DNA from: Forficula auricularia
Lineage: Eukaryota > Arthropoda > Insecta > Dermaptera > Forficulidae
NCBI GenBank assembly: GCA_024734495.1
Contig: JALMQS010000816.1
Location: 8,935,481-8,999,480 of the forward strand
DNA length: 64,000 bases
Direction: 5' to 3'
Below the pieces are notes generated by a model. It was not told the origin of the DNA. It did no database searches and saw only the letters and a program-made list of their open reading frames with translations. The position numbers and the translations under genes were made by a program. This document shows, in pieces, positions 21,460 through 32,876 of the stretch (the first letter of the stretch is position 1; each line of letters begins with the position of its first letter).

Positions 21460-23390
21460 TTATAATTTAAAATAAATAGGTACTATCTTACTGTAGAGTA
21501 AAGTACTTCCTAATATAATACTAAAAACATTACATAATTTTTTTGAGGACCACAAGGTACTTAAATCAAAATTAAATTTGACCGAAATTGGTTTAGTCAT
21601 TTTCAAGATAATTGGAAAAAACTAAAAAAGTACAAGAATAAAGTATTAATGTTTGTAGGCCAATATATCCTAAAAATAATCAACGCTTTATTTTGTTAAA
21701 ACAATAGTAGTATGTGTGATTTAACTAATAATTCAAATCTTATTAAAATTAATCAAAAAATAAAAGCTTCAACAGCTTCATTACTGGAAATAAATAATTT
21801 GAAATAAAAATAAATATATGTAAGAGTTATTAATTTTTTTTTTAAGTAGTAATTAATATTTGCTTTCTTTAGTGTTTTCGTTTGAGAAATGTCTGAAACT
21901 GAAAAATGTTCATTCGTTCATGTATGTTAATTCGGATTTCTAAATCCACGATAGCGGAAAAACGAAAGGTCTTAGAAAGTTCATTCACGTCCTATAATAA
22001 TATCTAATGTCGATCTGTGAAGATTCCCATAATCCACGATAATTCAAAAACGTAAAGTCATAAATTTTTTTTGTCAGTCCGGATTCCCCATTCTTATCAC
22101 TAGTCAAGAACGCAGGCAGAAACGTTCAGTTCTTTCTAGTGCCAAAAAATGTGTATTTTATTTGATCACACACAGATATATAGAGAGAGAGATTTTCAAT
22201 TTTTTCGATTTAAGCTACCTGAAAAATTGAAAAAAAAATCGAATTCGAATTTTTTTTACGAAAATAAAAAATTATATCATTTTCATTTGGAAATTTTATT
22301 ATCAAATTAAACACGCCCAGCAGGCTTTCGCTTGCAAGCTTACCGAGGAAATTTTATTAGAAAAAATAAATTATTAATTTTATTAAAAACAAATTTCGTA
22401 TGAATTGATTTTCTATAATGAACACCATATAATAAATATCTGTTAATTCTTATTTATTTGATTAAAAAATCTACCCAATAAAAATAAATTCATTATATAT
22501 AATTATTTAATGAAAAAAATGTTTACGATAAATTTTTTCTTTCCTTAAAAGCAAATGAAAAGAATCTACCAAAATGTCCAAAAAATAATTCCCTTATTTC
22601 AATGAAAATATTTTAAAAACAATTAAAGATAAAAATTAAAAAAATAATAAATTCTCTGAAATGCAATTGGGGTAGAATGTCTCGCCCTGGTATAGAAAGA
22701 AAAGGATGCAAAATATATGCTTGGTCGCTTTTATAACAATCCCAGATACATGTCGAGACAAGTCCATATCCATTGGAGACATTGAAACAAGCTCAGACAC
22801 GAAATAAAGAATTCTCTATTAATCAAGTATATAAGTTTTATCAAAGTCTACTTCTCCTCAACATAAGCTCACTATTTTAATACTAATAATAAAATTGCAT
22901 GCAAAGTCTATTATATATAATATGTTAAAAAAATTGCAAAATAAAAACAGAGAAATATGCCTTAAAACGCGTATGAAATAATTTTAATAAAAAAGTAAAA
23001 TATAAGCTTTCAAAGCGATTTAAAGCAAATAATTAATTTAGTCACACACACATATAAATATAGGTATATTTTCAATTAAATTTCAATCGGTTGAACTGTG
23101 TGAAAAAATCATCGGCGAAAAATAGGGTAACACCCATCCATCCCTATGTACTAAATGAAAAAATCGCACTTTTGGGGTTCTGGACGAGACACCATGTATT
23201 TTTTGGCAAAACCGACATTTCTTAAAATTCAACGTGAATGAATATTACACTTTGTGATTTTGGTTGAGACCATGCTTCGCTACGGATAAAGTAAAAATTA
23301 ATTACTAATTAGTTTTCAATTTTATAATAGAGTTATTTTCTTTTCTTTTTCTTTCTCATTTTTTATTTAATATGAAGACTTTTGCCGATA
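21460..23390. other. No gene seen in 1.9 kb
   Basis: Very AT-rich with many homopolymers. No open frame above background, no splice-flanked coding block, no terminal repeats identified. Confidence 0.5.
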
Positions 23391-25020
23391 TACAGGGTGT
23401 CCCGTAACACAGGCCCAAATCCGCCCCTGTCTCGAATACTGCTCTCATCTATGGAGAGGAGCCTCAAAATATTCTCTTGCTACCCTGGATGCAATTCAGA
23501 AACGAGCCGTCAGACTAATTGACGATTATACCCTCACCGACTCCCTCGACTCGCTGGCTCATCGAAGAAATGTCTCTGTCCTTTCCTTTTTCTATAGATA
23601 CTATCACGGCAGGTGCTCTGATGAGATAAAATCAATAATTCCCCCCAAAGCATGCTTTGCACTTAGCACGCGTTTTGCCGACTCCCAACACTCTTTCGCG
23701 GTCAAATTGGAAAAGTGCCGGACCACTTCATTCGCCAATACATATATCCCCATGACTTCAAGGAACTGGAACTCTCTCCCAGCCTCCATCTTTCGCAGCA
23801 CCTATAATCTTCAAACCTTCAAAACCCAAGTGCATAAACACCTACGTCTCTACCCTCTCACTTAATCAACTTACCCTTCTCTTCGGTAATGCAAGGGTCT
23901 TTCGAGATCCATAGGATGAGCTGCGTCTTTACCGGTGCACCCCTTCTTGCATTCGATTGCATTAAAAAAAACACAACGATAAACCATAAACAGGGGATAG
24001 GGCAATTTACGACGGTCCAGAACGTAAAATTCTCTTTAATAAAAGTCTTATAGTTTCTGAGTTATAGGCATTTTTTGAAAATGGTGAAAATCGCCGCCCT
24101 GTCCTAAATATCGAGATGCTGTGACTACAAATTTACATATTTTATTTTTTGTTACACAATCCCGAATAATACTGCTATTGACCAAAATTCAAAATAAAAC
24201 AATAAGTACTATACTTTTGGTGAAAACAAATATTTTTGCCGGACTTATGCTTTAAAAAATTTTCATCAGCTTACTTTGAATCATCTTTAATGTAAAAAAG
24301 TCTAGTAAATAGGCATGGCAAGTTATTTAAAAAATAAGCCCATTTAGTCGAGATTTCAAAATTGTATAGCACTTTGTACTTCCTTCTTTAGAAAAAAATA
24401 TTTGTATTTTTTGGCAAAATTAGCTAATATAAAAACATATTTTGATAGTGTTTTTTTATTTAATATGTTAATCAATTAAGATGCGACATAATTAATTAAC
24501 ATATTAAATAAAAAACACTATCAAATGATGATTTTAAATTAGCTAATTTTGCCAAAAAAATACAAATATTTTTTTTTCCAAAGAAGGAAGTACAAAGTGC
24601 TGTACCATTTTGAAATCTCGACTAAATGGTACAATTTTTTAATAACTTGCCATACTTGTTTACTAGACTTTTTTTACATTAAAAATGATCCAAAGTTAGC
24701 TGATGGAAAAATTTTTAAAACACAACTCGGGCAAAAATATTTTTTTTTCTCCAAAAGTATTCTTGTGATTTTATTTTGAATTTAGGTCAATGCAGAATTA
24801 TTCAGGATTGCGTAATAAAAATTAGAATAATAAAATATATTAATTTGTAGCCACAGCATCTCGATATTTAGGAAGGTTAGCGATTTTCACCATTTTCAAA
24901 AAAATGCCTCTAATTCGAAAACTATCAGACTTTTATTAAAAAAATTTTTACGTTCTGGACCATCGTAAATTGTCCTATCCCCTGTTCACGGTTTATCGTT
25001 GTGATTTGGGACACCCTGTA
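23391..25020. mobile_element. TACAGGGTGTCCC foldback with LINE insert
   Basis: TACAGGGTGTCCC at the left and GGGACACCCTGTA at the right, compatible with a TA duplication. After removing the LINE insert, the arms pair over several hundred bp (GATAAACC...CAGGGGATAGG with CCTATCCCCTG...GGTTTATC) around a centre at 24,480. Probably a non-autonomous Tc1/mariner-like element, inferred from the TA only. Confidence 0.8.
23411..23970 (+). pseudogene. 5'-truncated LINE, CR1/Jockey-type RT C-terminus
   Basis: An open frame without stops up to TAA at 23,865 reads IRPCLEYCSHLWRGAS, LDAIQKRAVRLIDD, DSLAHRRNVSVLSFFYRYYH, SFANTYIPMTSRNWNSLPAS. That is the thumb/C-terminal region of CR1/Jockey-group non-LTR reverse transcriptases; catalytic FADD is upstream of the truncation. 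A ~100-bp 3' UTR (CTTCGGTAATGCAAGGGTCT) ends in an A run at 23,963-23,970. ACAC flanks both sides, suggesting a short target duplication. The frame is well preserved, so the insertion is fairly recent. Confidence 0.85.
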
Positions 25021-25071
25021 TAAATTATTATTTAAATAAGCTGACATGTTCTGATGTGGCCATCCACTTGA

Positions 25072-25716
25072 CTTTACCATACACCCTGGCCCCTCTTTTA
25101 TATTTAATATTTAATAAAATTATTTATAATCATGTAGGGGAGGCATTTTTATACCTCCTGGGGCCCCAATGATTATGTATACAAAATTTGATTGAGTTTG
25201 GTACAAGAGCCTAGATTTCCATTTTTTCTCAATACCCCCCCCCCATTTTGGGCGGTTAGTTTTTGCATTTTTAGACTTCTGGGGTCCCACTGAATATGTA
25301 TACAAAATTAAATATGAGCTAGATTTTTAATTTTTAACCCCTCTCCACCCCCCTTAATTTTGGGTCGATATGCACCAAAATCTAATCAGCTCTTAATCTC
25401 AATGGACCAAAACTACCTGTGAAATTTGGTTTAGATATTCCCACTAATTTTTGAGCTAGCTCGTCCACAAAAATTTGGTAACGCACAGACTAGCTAACAG
25501 ACTAACTAACAGACATTTTGACAAAACAATTATTATCTCAAAAAATATAATTTTTTCGATGTTCACTTATTAGGGCTTTTTTGTAGAGCGAACTGCCATG
25601 GTTTCGCTCAATTTTTTTAATCATAATAGTTTCAGCCGTTTTTGAGATATTTCGAAAAAAAGAAGGATAAAAACCACTTTTTTTCGAATATCAAGTCAAG
25701 TACCTGTAAGGTAAAG
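25072..25716 (-). mobile_element. CTTTACCATAC-family repeat, inverted copy
   Basis: Minus-strand copy of the 10,774-11,423 element, with the same landmarks inverted (GTCCACAAAAATTTGGTAAC, CTCAAAAACGGCTG complement). It lies just outside the right end of the TACAGGGTGTCCC foldback. Confidence 0.75.
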
Positions 25717-27227
25717 TAAAATTATCTTTTTTATATAATGAAGGTGAAAATGACAGAAACACTTTAAAATATTATTCGATAAAAATTATGATGAAATTTT
25801 AAGAGTACTCATCTACTCATTAAAATGTTAGTAATTTAACTACATAATTAAAAATTAAATAAAAATAATATGTTTTTAGAGAGTGAAAGAGAAAGTAAAA
25901 TAAATTATATCAAGTAAATTAATCCTCGAGTAGTGGTTATGGACGAAACGCCTGTACAAGTCGCGCATTATAAATGATAATTTGATAAGGAGGATGTTTC
26001 TGTCAGAGATGAATAGCTCTTAGGCCCCACGTGATCCCTATTGGCACGTGGGCCCCCTTCACCAGCCGTATCTTCTGTTTCGGACAGAATGGTCATTTCA
26101 TGTCCTTGCCAGAAGCATCTATCTTTTCAAACATTAACTGGATAATACCAATCAAAATGATTGTTTAGCCTCCAGAAGCTGTTTTTTCTTCTAAATAATC
26201 TACTTTAATCAATGGATTAGATAAAAAATGGGGAGAGAGGTTCATCCCCTACCTTCCAGAGCTTATAAAATAGTGATAATGTAATAATTCAGCTAATTAA
26301 CTGTTATGAGAATATCAATTTTCTCTTTTTAATCAATTGTAAGTTCGAAATGTAAAATGTGGCTAGGAGAGCGATTTTGTTGAGAGCTTCTGGCCTTATA
26401 ACGTTGCTAGCTGAATCACTACATAACTCAACACCTCATCGGAAGTGCTCAATTAATCTATGGATTCTAAATTTGAATATATCTTTGACACTACTTGGTT
26501 TTCCCAGCTATTTTCTCTGACGACATTCTAGAACAGGAAAAATATTTAAAAATAAAATGAAAAAACGACTCACCGATTGAAAATTTTGTTGGTGTTAGTA
26601 CTATTGTAGTTGAAGTGATTCAACAAATGGTCCTTTTTGCTTTGATTGTGTTCTGATGCGGAATCAATCGATTAATGGATTACACCTTTCATTCGACACT
26701 TAACACGCCAAGGTTCTTATTAGTAGATAGTAATAGGCATCTGGTTCTTCTATTCAGGATCAAATTAAATATTTGAAGGATCTTAAACGTTACACTAATC
26801 ACCAGTTAATATTTATTATTATTTTAAAACTCTTTTAGAAATATGTTTGTTTGTCACTTTAAAATCGAATAGAATAGAATGAAATATTTATTTTTGCACT
26901 CATAAGGTATATATTAATGTAGAACGAAAATGTTCTTTTTTTTAATTTTTTTTTATTTTGTATTTGTAATAGTGGCTAAAATTTGCATTTTAGGTTCATA
27001 AAGAAAGGACAAAAATTTTGTTTCAGTTTCTTAAAGTGCCGCAAAGAGCTTTAATATTCTTAAAAAAAAATTTGAAAAAATTATTTAAAAATAATGTTTT
27101 TAATATTTTCTTCTGCATGTATTTGTACCAAATGTAGTTGTAAGACAAAAAAACGCTATAATTACAAAATAGCAAGTTATTGGAAAATGATTCGATATAA
27201 TCTAAATAATGCACTTTTATCAAATTG
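25717..27227. other. Apparently low-copy DNA, no gene seen
   Basis: The stretch 25,920-26,770 is less AT-rich and shows no match to repeats elsewhere in the window. GGCCCCACGTG ... CACGTGGGCCCCC at 26,022-26,053 is an inverted pair. No coding block recognised. Could be intronic or regulatory, which I cannot test. Confidence 0.4.
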
Positions 27228-27265
27228 TATCGTTCTTGTGGCACCTGAAGACATGCTATAATCAC
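27228..27265 (+). repeat. 38-bp direct repeat, left
   Basis: TATCGTTCTTGTGGCACCTG then AAGACATGCTATAATCAC recurs with five changes at 28,885-28,922, on either side of hammerhead foldback 5. Confidence 0.75.
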
Positions 27266-27489
27266 TCTCTCTAAAATTTGTATGCCTTTTTTACATCAAT
27301 TAACATTTATTTTGTGGTAGTATAATAACAATTTACTGTTTTTTTGCAACGAAATTTTCTCTGAAGAGAGGCGGACTGTTAGAACTTTTCATTAAAATTA
27401 ATGGAAGGCAGCCCAGGCTAGTGAGGAAAGCAAAAATTAACACATATGAAATAAGGTGTAATTTATTGGAATCCTTCCTCCTTTCTTTT

Positions 27490-27534
27490 CAAACCGACGT
27501 TTCGGAGGATTCTTCCCTCCTTCTTCAGCGTTTC
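27490..27534 (-). ncRNA. Hammerhead-ribozyme-like motif
   Basis: Minus strand: CTGAAGA (27,528-27,522), extra A, stem II GGAGG/CCTCC, GAAA, palindromic ACGT, site GTC, then GGTTTG. Stem I has a mismatch at its first pair and then four pairs (CAAA/TTTG class). Confidence 0.6.
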
Positions 27535-27666
27535 AATGGGTCAATGAAGCAAACAAATAAAATGCATCCTTCGTCTCTCCACAGCAGTGTATAAAACTTT
27601 TTTCTTCCTTAGTAGAAGCATAGAAAAACAATTTTTTTTCCTCCTTTTCTTAATTATATTATATAC

Positions 27667-28530
27667 TAGCTGCAAGGCCCGCCTTCGGCAGCCCCCTTGC
27701 TGGCCAGGAGGCATGCCCCTGGACCCCCAGCCCTCAACCCCCTCACCCCACCCCCCAGAATTTCACCCAGCACCCCCACCCCCCGCACCATGCCCAACCC
27801 CCGCCCCCACACCACCACTCCATTTCGCACCCTAACTCACTAACCCCCCTCGCCCCAACCCGCGCCCCCGAAACCCATCCAGCACCCCCACCCCCGCACC
27901 CGTTCCCAACCCCCGCCTCCACACCACCTCCCGCACCCCACCCACCTCGGACCCCGCACCCCATCCACCACGGACCCCCCATTTTGGGTGGTTAGTTTTT
28001 GCATTTCTAGCTCTCTAGAGGCCCAGAGATTATGTATACAAAATTTGGTTGAGTTTGTTCCAAGGGCAAGAATTTACATTTTTTCATCCTCCACCCCTTT
28101 TTGGGAGGTTTTTTGGGGAAATTTTTTTAAACAAAAGTTGTCAGAAATCACATCCCCTACAACTTTGTTCATGATAAAATTTGCTGTAGGGTTAATAGTT
28201 TAGTAGGAGTTATTTGATAATTTTGATTCGTGTGCTCCCCCAAACCCCCTTCTGGGGTCAAAATATCAAAACGTTATATAGCCAAAAACGTAAGTTAGAA
28301 GACATCTGATGTAAATATGAAATTTCATAATAATCCCTTCAGCCGTTTTTACGTGAATCGTGAGCAACTTTTCGGAAACCACTGAAACAGACATACATAA
28401 ATACATACAGACAGGAATTTTGTTGAGGGTGTTTTCGTTCATAACTTTGCTTAAAACGTGTGCAACGAAAATTTGGCGTGATTTGGAGCAATGTACAGAC
28501 AAAACTTTAATTTTATATATATAGATAGAT
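27667..28530 (+). repeat. CTAGCTG-type interspersed repeat
   Basis: Starts CTAGCTGCAAGGCCCGCC and ends near TTTTATATATATAGATAGAT. Relatives: 46,108-46,297 (+) and, by the shared 3' end, 41,746-42,397 (+) and 53,447-54,062 (-). Positions 27,690-27,985 are an imperfect C-rich minisatellite (CACCCCCGCACC-like units). Internal GGTGGTTAGTTTTTGCATTT and AAAATTTGGTTGAGTTTG resemble the CTTTACCATAC family. Open frames on both strands here reflect composition. Confidence 0.7.
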
Positions 28531-28681
28531 AAATATAATAATATATAAATTATATTATATATATATTAAGAAAAGGAAAAAAATTGTTTTTTCTATGCTT
28601 CTGCTAAGGAAGAAAAAGTTTTAAACACTGCTGTGGAGAGAGGAAGGAATCATTTTATTTGTTTCCTTCATTGACCCCTTG

Positions 28682-28725
28682 ACACCATGAAGAAGGAGGG
28701 AAGAATCCTCCGAAACGTCGGTTTG
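28682..28725 (+). ncRNA. Hammerhead-like motif, core mutated
   Basis: ACC then ATGAAGA in place of CTGAAGA (C3 changed to A), extra A, GGAGG/CCTCC, GAAA at 28,712-28,715, ACGT, GTC, GGTTTG. Stem I ACC/GGT pairs. Loss of C3 predicts an inactive copy; its mirror at 27,490 keeps the core. Confidence 0.5.
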
Positions 28726-28884
28726 AAAGAAAAGGAGGAAGTATTCCAATAAATTACACCTTATTTGATATGTGTTAATTTTTTCTTTCCTCACTAGCCC
28801 TGGGCTGCCTTCCATTACTTTCAATTACAATTTATTGTTTTTACATACAAATAAACAAGCCAAATCTGTTAATTTGTGAAACTT

Positions 28885-28922
28885 TATCGTTCTTGCGGCA
28901 CCTCAAGACATGCTCCAATGAC
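28885..28922 (+). repeat. 38-bp direct repeat, right
   Basis: Partner of 27,228-27,265, same orientation. Confidence 0.75.
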
Positions 28923-28929
28923 TTTTATA

Positions 28930-29170
28930 TTTTGTTTTCGTCTTTTCTACTACTAAACCCAACTTTTCCATGCTATTACAAATAAAAAAAATAAAAATTT
29001 GTATTTTTCGTTCCACCCTAGTGTACATTGTATAAAAAAATAAGTCTTATTGTATAATTTAAAAAAACACATTCAAAAGAAAATACAGAATTAGAATACA
29101 AGAAAAACCAAATAGTTCGTGGACCACTCTACTTTAACTTATAATCTCCTCTTCTTTGAAATCATCCTAC
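28930..29170. other. AT-rich spacer
   Basis: Nothing identified. Confidence 0.4.
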
Positions 29171-29179
29171 TGATTTTTC

Positions 29180-29344
29180 CGAGGGGTGAACCGCCACCTA
29201 ATATCGTGTACATCTACTTTCACTTCCCCTTTCATTTCCAAGTAGAAGACAATAGATGAAGGGGCATTATCTAATAAATTTCAAAATAATTTCACATAAT
29301 TCCAAAGACGTGTACACTTAATTCCAATCGTGGTTCACCTCTCG
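29180..29344. mobile_element. hAT-like MITE (CGAGGGGTGAACCG), copy 1
   Basis: CGAGGGGTGAACCG at the left, GTGGTTCACCTCTCG at the right. The 8-bp flanks are identical: GATTTTTC at 29,172-29,179 and 29,345-29,352. An 8-bp duplication is characteristic of hAT. Contains GAAGGGGCATTATCTAAT, shared with copy 2 at 34,204. Confidence 0.85.
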
Positions 29345-29352
29345 GATTTTTC

Positions 29353-30251
29353 TCTTTCAAATTAGTCCTCTCACAGTTTTTCAATCGAGATAGAAAAAAT
29401 ATGTACACAACAAAGAACTTATGATATTTGTTAAGTACCTACAGCGATTTTTTAAAAAATCAGAGCAATCGTTTTTTAGAAAAAAATAAAAACTACCCCA
29501 ACCTTCAAGTAAAGGTGTACAGGAATTATATCGATTTAGACCAAACCTTAACAAACCATATCGCTAGCTGTTTCCTAACTTAAATTTCAAATACGTGGAT
29601 AGCACACACACACACACCATTGAATTTTCGGGTCAGTTTTGGCTCTGACACCCACAAAATTGTTTTTTTTTCTCTAACTCAACTTACCATATATGCCTGG
29701 GCATCGAATACCATCATTTGGAGTTGTCCAAGTCAAATTAAATTTTATTATTTCGGAGATAGAAGACTTCGATAATTGAAACTCCAGAAACTAAATGCAA
29801 TACATTGACTTTTATTTTTGGCTATCTTAGTGAAAGTAATAACGAAAGAAAAACGAAAATTTGCTTTAAAACAAGGGCTAGTAAAACTAATACTTAAGAA
29901 AAAAAAATCTGGATATAATGAAAACAGTGGAAATTTTCCTTACTGGATGGAATCAATAACAGTAATAGGACATCTTGCAAATCTCTTTTCCATTTTTACT
30001 TTAGGTTTACAATGTGAGCTGCCAATGCTTCTTAACAGAACAGGCACATAAATAAGAGTATGAAATGTTTTTGTTGACTGTATGCTTACAATCGAAAAAC
30101 AAATATCTTCTAAACCAGGATTACTCTTAATGTAATAAATAGTAACCTCATTCAGTAATTGGAAATATGCTAATTTTGATAAATTCATTCTAAAATACTA
30201 GATTTGCTTAAACTAGCATGCAAAGACTTATATACGCACTTAAAAGATAGT
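29353..30251. other. No gene seen
   Basis: AT-rich; a (CA)n run at 29,603; ACCATTGAATTTT, GGCTCTGACA at 29,617-29,668 recalls 930-965. The frames at 29,818-30,188 on both strands show no recognisable domain. Confidence 0.45.
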
Positions 30252-30414
30252 CAGCTGTTGAAGTTTGAGCCGGCCCTGGATAATCTTGATCGACCGGCCC
30301 CAATGAATTTATTTTTTCTTTTGTGGGTAACTCATCAGCGAGAAATTATTCAAACGGCCCCTGCCTGTTAAGACCGGTACGCCTGGAAACCTCCGCCGGC
30401 CCAGTCCAACACTG
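30252..30414. mobile_element. hAT-like MITE (CAGTGTTGGACTGGGCC type)
   Basis: Left end CAGCTGTTG...GAGCCGGCCC, right end (inverted) CAGTGTTGGACTGGGCCGGC. 163 bp, GC-richer than the surroundings. The flanking 8-mers match only in part, so the duplication is not certain. Confidence 0.55.
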
Positions 30415-30897
30415 GATAAACTGTAAAGAAGTTGCTTAAGACCAGAAACTCATACCTATCACTTTTTTATGATGTTGGATGAAGCTCATTCAATAAACAT
30501 TTATAGTGTAGCATACAACTCTTGTACAGCTTTTTTATAGGGTGGGGGATTAAAATCTGTGGACCTCCGGGTTTGGAGAAGTGAACATTTAAGGTACCGC
30601 CTATTATCATTGGTAGTCTTCCAGTCATTTTTTAATAATAATATTACCGTTATAAATTTATTTATTATTTAAATATTTTACACATTAGATTATATTCGAT
30701 TTGATCTTTCAATTTTCTCTTGATTTTTAATTTATTAGGTTCTTGTAATGAGCCCTTTTTGGATTATTATATAATTTCGAATTTGTTCCCTTCCTTTTAC
30801 CTATGACATTTTAGTGTGTTTATTAAAAAATACATATTTCTAAAAAAAAAATGTTTTTACTTTTGTCGCGCTTGGGTTCCACGGACAGATATTTTTT
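30415..30897. other. No gene seen
   Basis: AT-rich spacer without identified repeats. Confidence 0.45.
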
Positions 30898-31834
30898 AAC
30901 CGACTTCAAAAAAGGAGGAGGTTCTCAATTCGACTGATTTTTTGTGTGTCTATGTTACCTCATATCTTCGCCAATTGTGAACCGATTTTGATGATTTTTT
31001 TGCATTGGGTTCAGTCTAGTTTCCGATTGGTCCTGTTTTTTTTTCAATGGTATTGGACCTTTTTTGATATGTTTGTTCAGGCATAACTTCTTTGTTTATG
31101 ATCCGATTTTAATGATTCTTTTTTTATTGGAAAGAGGGTATCTTAGGGGTGGTACGATATTAATTTGGTCAAGTTCTGAAGATATGATCAATGACGAAAT
31201 AACGTAAATCTCCAATTCTTATGACCAAACAATCGAAATTATAATAAATAAAATCTTTTTATAAAAAAATCTTAAAACATTCATTTAAAACCCGCAAACG
31301 TTTCGAGAGAATTTCTATATTTATGAATTTAATTTTATTATCATTTTCTGATTCATTCGCCCTGACGCTTTCTCTTACGAGATGCGTGCCAAGGTATTAT
31401 ATTAAGTCACTATTAATAACATCACTAAAAAGAGAAAATAAAAAAAATAAAAAACGACTTCATAAAAATTAAATACAACAAATAAAATAATAATAACTTA
31501 AAATAAAATAAAATACACTAAAAGGTATAAAATAATTATCTTATTTAGTTACTAACTAAACGACGAAATATGTACATGAAATTACTTTTTGAAGTCGGTG
31601 CCAAAACCATGAATCGCACTCGACGGATCTTACTTAGGTACGTTTGGCGGGTACGCTCGCTTATAGGTATAGTTTGTTTGTCACCGACTTCAAAAAGTAA
31701 TTTCATGTTAATATTTCGTCGTTTAGTTATTTATATACTTTATATAGTTTATTTTATACCTTTTAGTGTATTTTATTTGATTTTTAAGTTATTATTATTT
31801 TATTTGTTGCATTTAATTTTTCTTGAAGTCGGTT
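30898..31834. mobile_element. ACCGACTTC composite element, copy B
   Basis: Same order as copy A: AACCGACTTCAAAAAAGGAG, the ~550-bp unit, then a foldback unit (31,445-31,834) with CACTAAAAGGTATAAAATAA and its complement, ending GAAGTCGGTT. The open frame starting at 31,570 reads through the hairpin and on into AT-rich flank; I do not regard it as a gene. Confidence 0.7.
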
Positions 31835-32596
31835 TTATTTTTTTTATGAAAATTATTTTTTCCTTTACCTTAACAAATTTTAATATTATTCTTTTAGAAT
31901 ATTTTTTGATATATCGGAATGAAGAAAATATCTATATATCTGTATTTTTCACCCAAGACCAGATAAATAGTATTATTTTAAGATTGAATAAATATTTACA
32001 GAGAAAAAGTTTATTTTTTATTAAATTTTTTATAAAATATTCTAATTTATTCATTTTAATTAAATAAATTATAGCTGAAATAGATTAGTGTTGAATAGTA
32101 AATCCATCTAAATAATAAATGGATGTCTAAAAGAAGAGGAGGCATCATGCCTCGCAGCATTGCAATATTTGCCTTATGATAATATTTACGATGAAACAGT
32201 GACGTTAATTGAACGTCTACATACAGTGTTTACATGTTCTAATTCTAGGCGTTTAAATTGTCATCATAACATTTGTAAAAATTTTTACAACAATGACATC
32301 ATTTGATTTTTTCTTTCAGTTTATATTTATTTAATTATTTTTATATATGAGAAAAATATATTTATGAAATAATTATATGGTATTATAAGTGTTTTCGAAT
32401 TAATTCAGCAAATGAATATAATTAATCGGTAAATACATCGACCAAGTGCGTGTCAGTCCGCATATACGACTCACGACTATTCCTAGCCTTGCAACTTTCA
32501 AAATACTTGAAATATCTAATTCTTTAAGATTGGAGCAATTTTTGGAGACTGACTGATAAGTGAATTAAGTCCAGTAAGTGAGGCAGTCCAAAAAAA
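31835..32596. other. No gene seen
   Basis: AT-rich; no terminal repeats recognised. Confidence 0.4.
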
Positions 32597-32629
32597 GAAG
32601 AAGATAATTTACACTATCTTTTTATTCAT

Positions 32630-32672
32630 AAAACCGACGTTTCGGAGGCTATTCCTCCTTCTTCAGGGTTTT
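32630..32672 (-). ncRNA. Hammerhead ribozyme, best-preserved copy
   Basis: Minus strand: stem I AAAACC (32,672-32,667) pairs perfectly with GGTTTT (32,635-32,630). Between them: CTGAAGA (32,666-32,660), extra A, stem II GGAGG/CCTCC with an AATAG loop, GAAA, palindromic ACGT, cleavage triplet GTC. Every conserved core residue is present. ACGT can form only a two-pair stem III in cis, or four pairs between two molecules, as known for short-stem hammerheads in Penelope-like elements. Confidence 0.75.
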
Positions 32673-32795
32673 GAAAACTAGTTAAGGAATCCAATGCGAC
32701 ATTCCCCTCTCCTGATATATAAGATATTATTGTTACTGCCACTGAAAGAGGAGACAGAGGGGAATGTCGCATTGGATTTCCTTCACTGACTTTTC

Positions 32796-32839
32796 AAAAC
32801 CCTGAAAAAGGAGGGAATAGCCTCCGAAACGTCGGTTTT
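32796..32839 (+). ncRNA. Hammerhead-like motif, G8 mutated
   Basis: AAAACC/GGTTTT stem I is intact (32,796-32,801 with 32,834-32,839), but the core is CTGAAAA (G8 to A). Stem II, GAAA, ACGT and GTC are retained. Predicted to be inactive. Confidence 0.6.
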
Positions 32840-32876
32840 ATGAATAAAAAGATAGTGTAAATTATCTTCTTCTTGG

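Larger units (their letters stand above)
27400..28816. mobile_element. Hammerhead foldback element 5 (with insert)
   Basis: Arms of about 265 bp: AATGGAAGGCAGCCCAGGC... at the left and the complement ending at 28,816. Landmarks in both arms: GGTGTAATTTATTGGAAT, CCGACGTTTCGGAGGATTC, GAAGCATAGAAAAACAATTT. The loop is filled by a CTAGCTG-type repeat (27,667-28,530), so the original element was about 550 bp. Confidence 0.85.
32597..32876. mobile_element. Hammerhead foldback element 6
   Basis: About 280 bp. Arms: AAGAAGATAATTTACACTAT at the left, its complement at the right; inner arms include ATTCCCCTCT and CAATGCGACATTCC. The centre is near 32,735. Same CCGACGTTTCGGAGG box as foldback 5, but different flanks, so a related yet distinct family. 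No clear TSD. Confidence 0.88.

Noticed and set aside
27587..27982. Pro-rich (+) and Gly/Trp-rich (-) open frames
   Set aside because: Both translate the C-rich minisatellite; frames on both strands stay open only because of composition.
31570..32067. Longest open frame in the window (165 codons, +)
   Set aside because: The first part is the palindromic arm of the ACCGACTTC element and the rest is AT-rich flank, giving a Phe/Ile/Leu-rich product without any domain.
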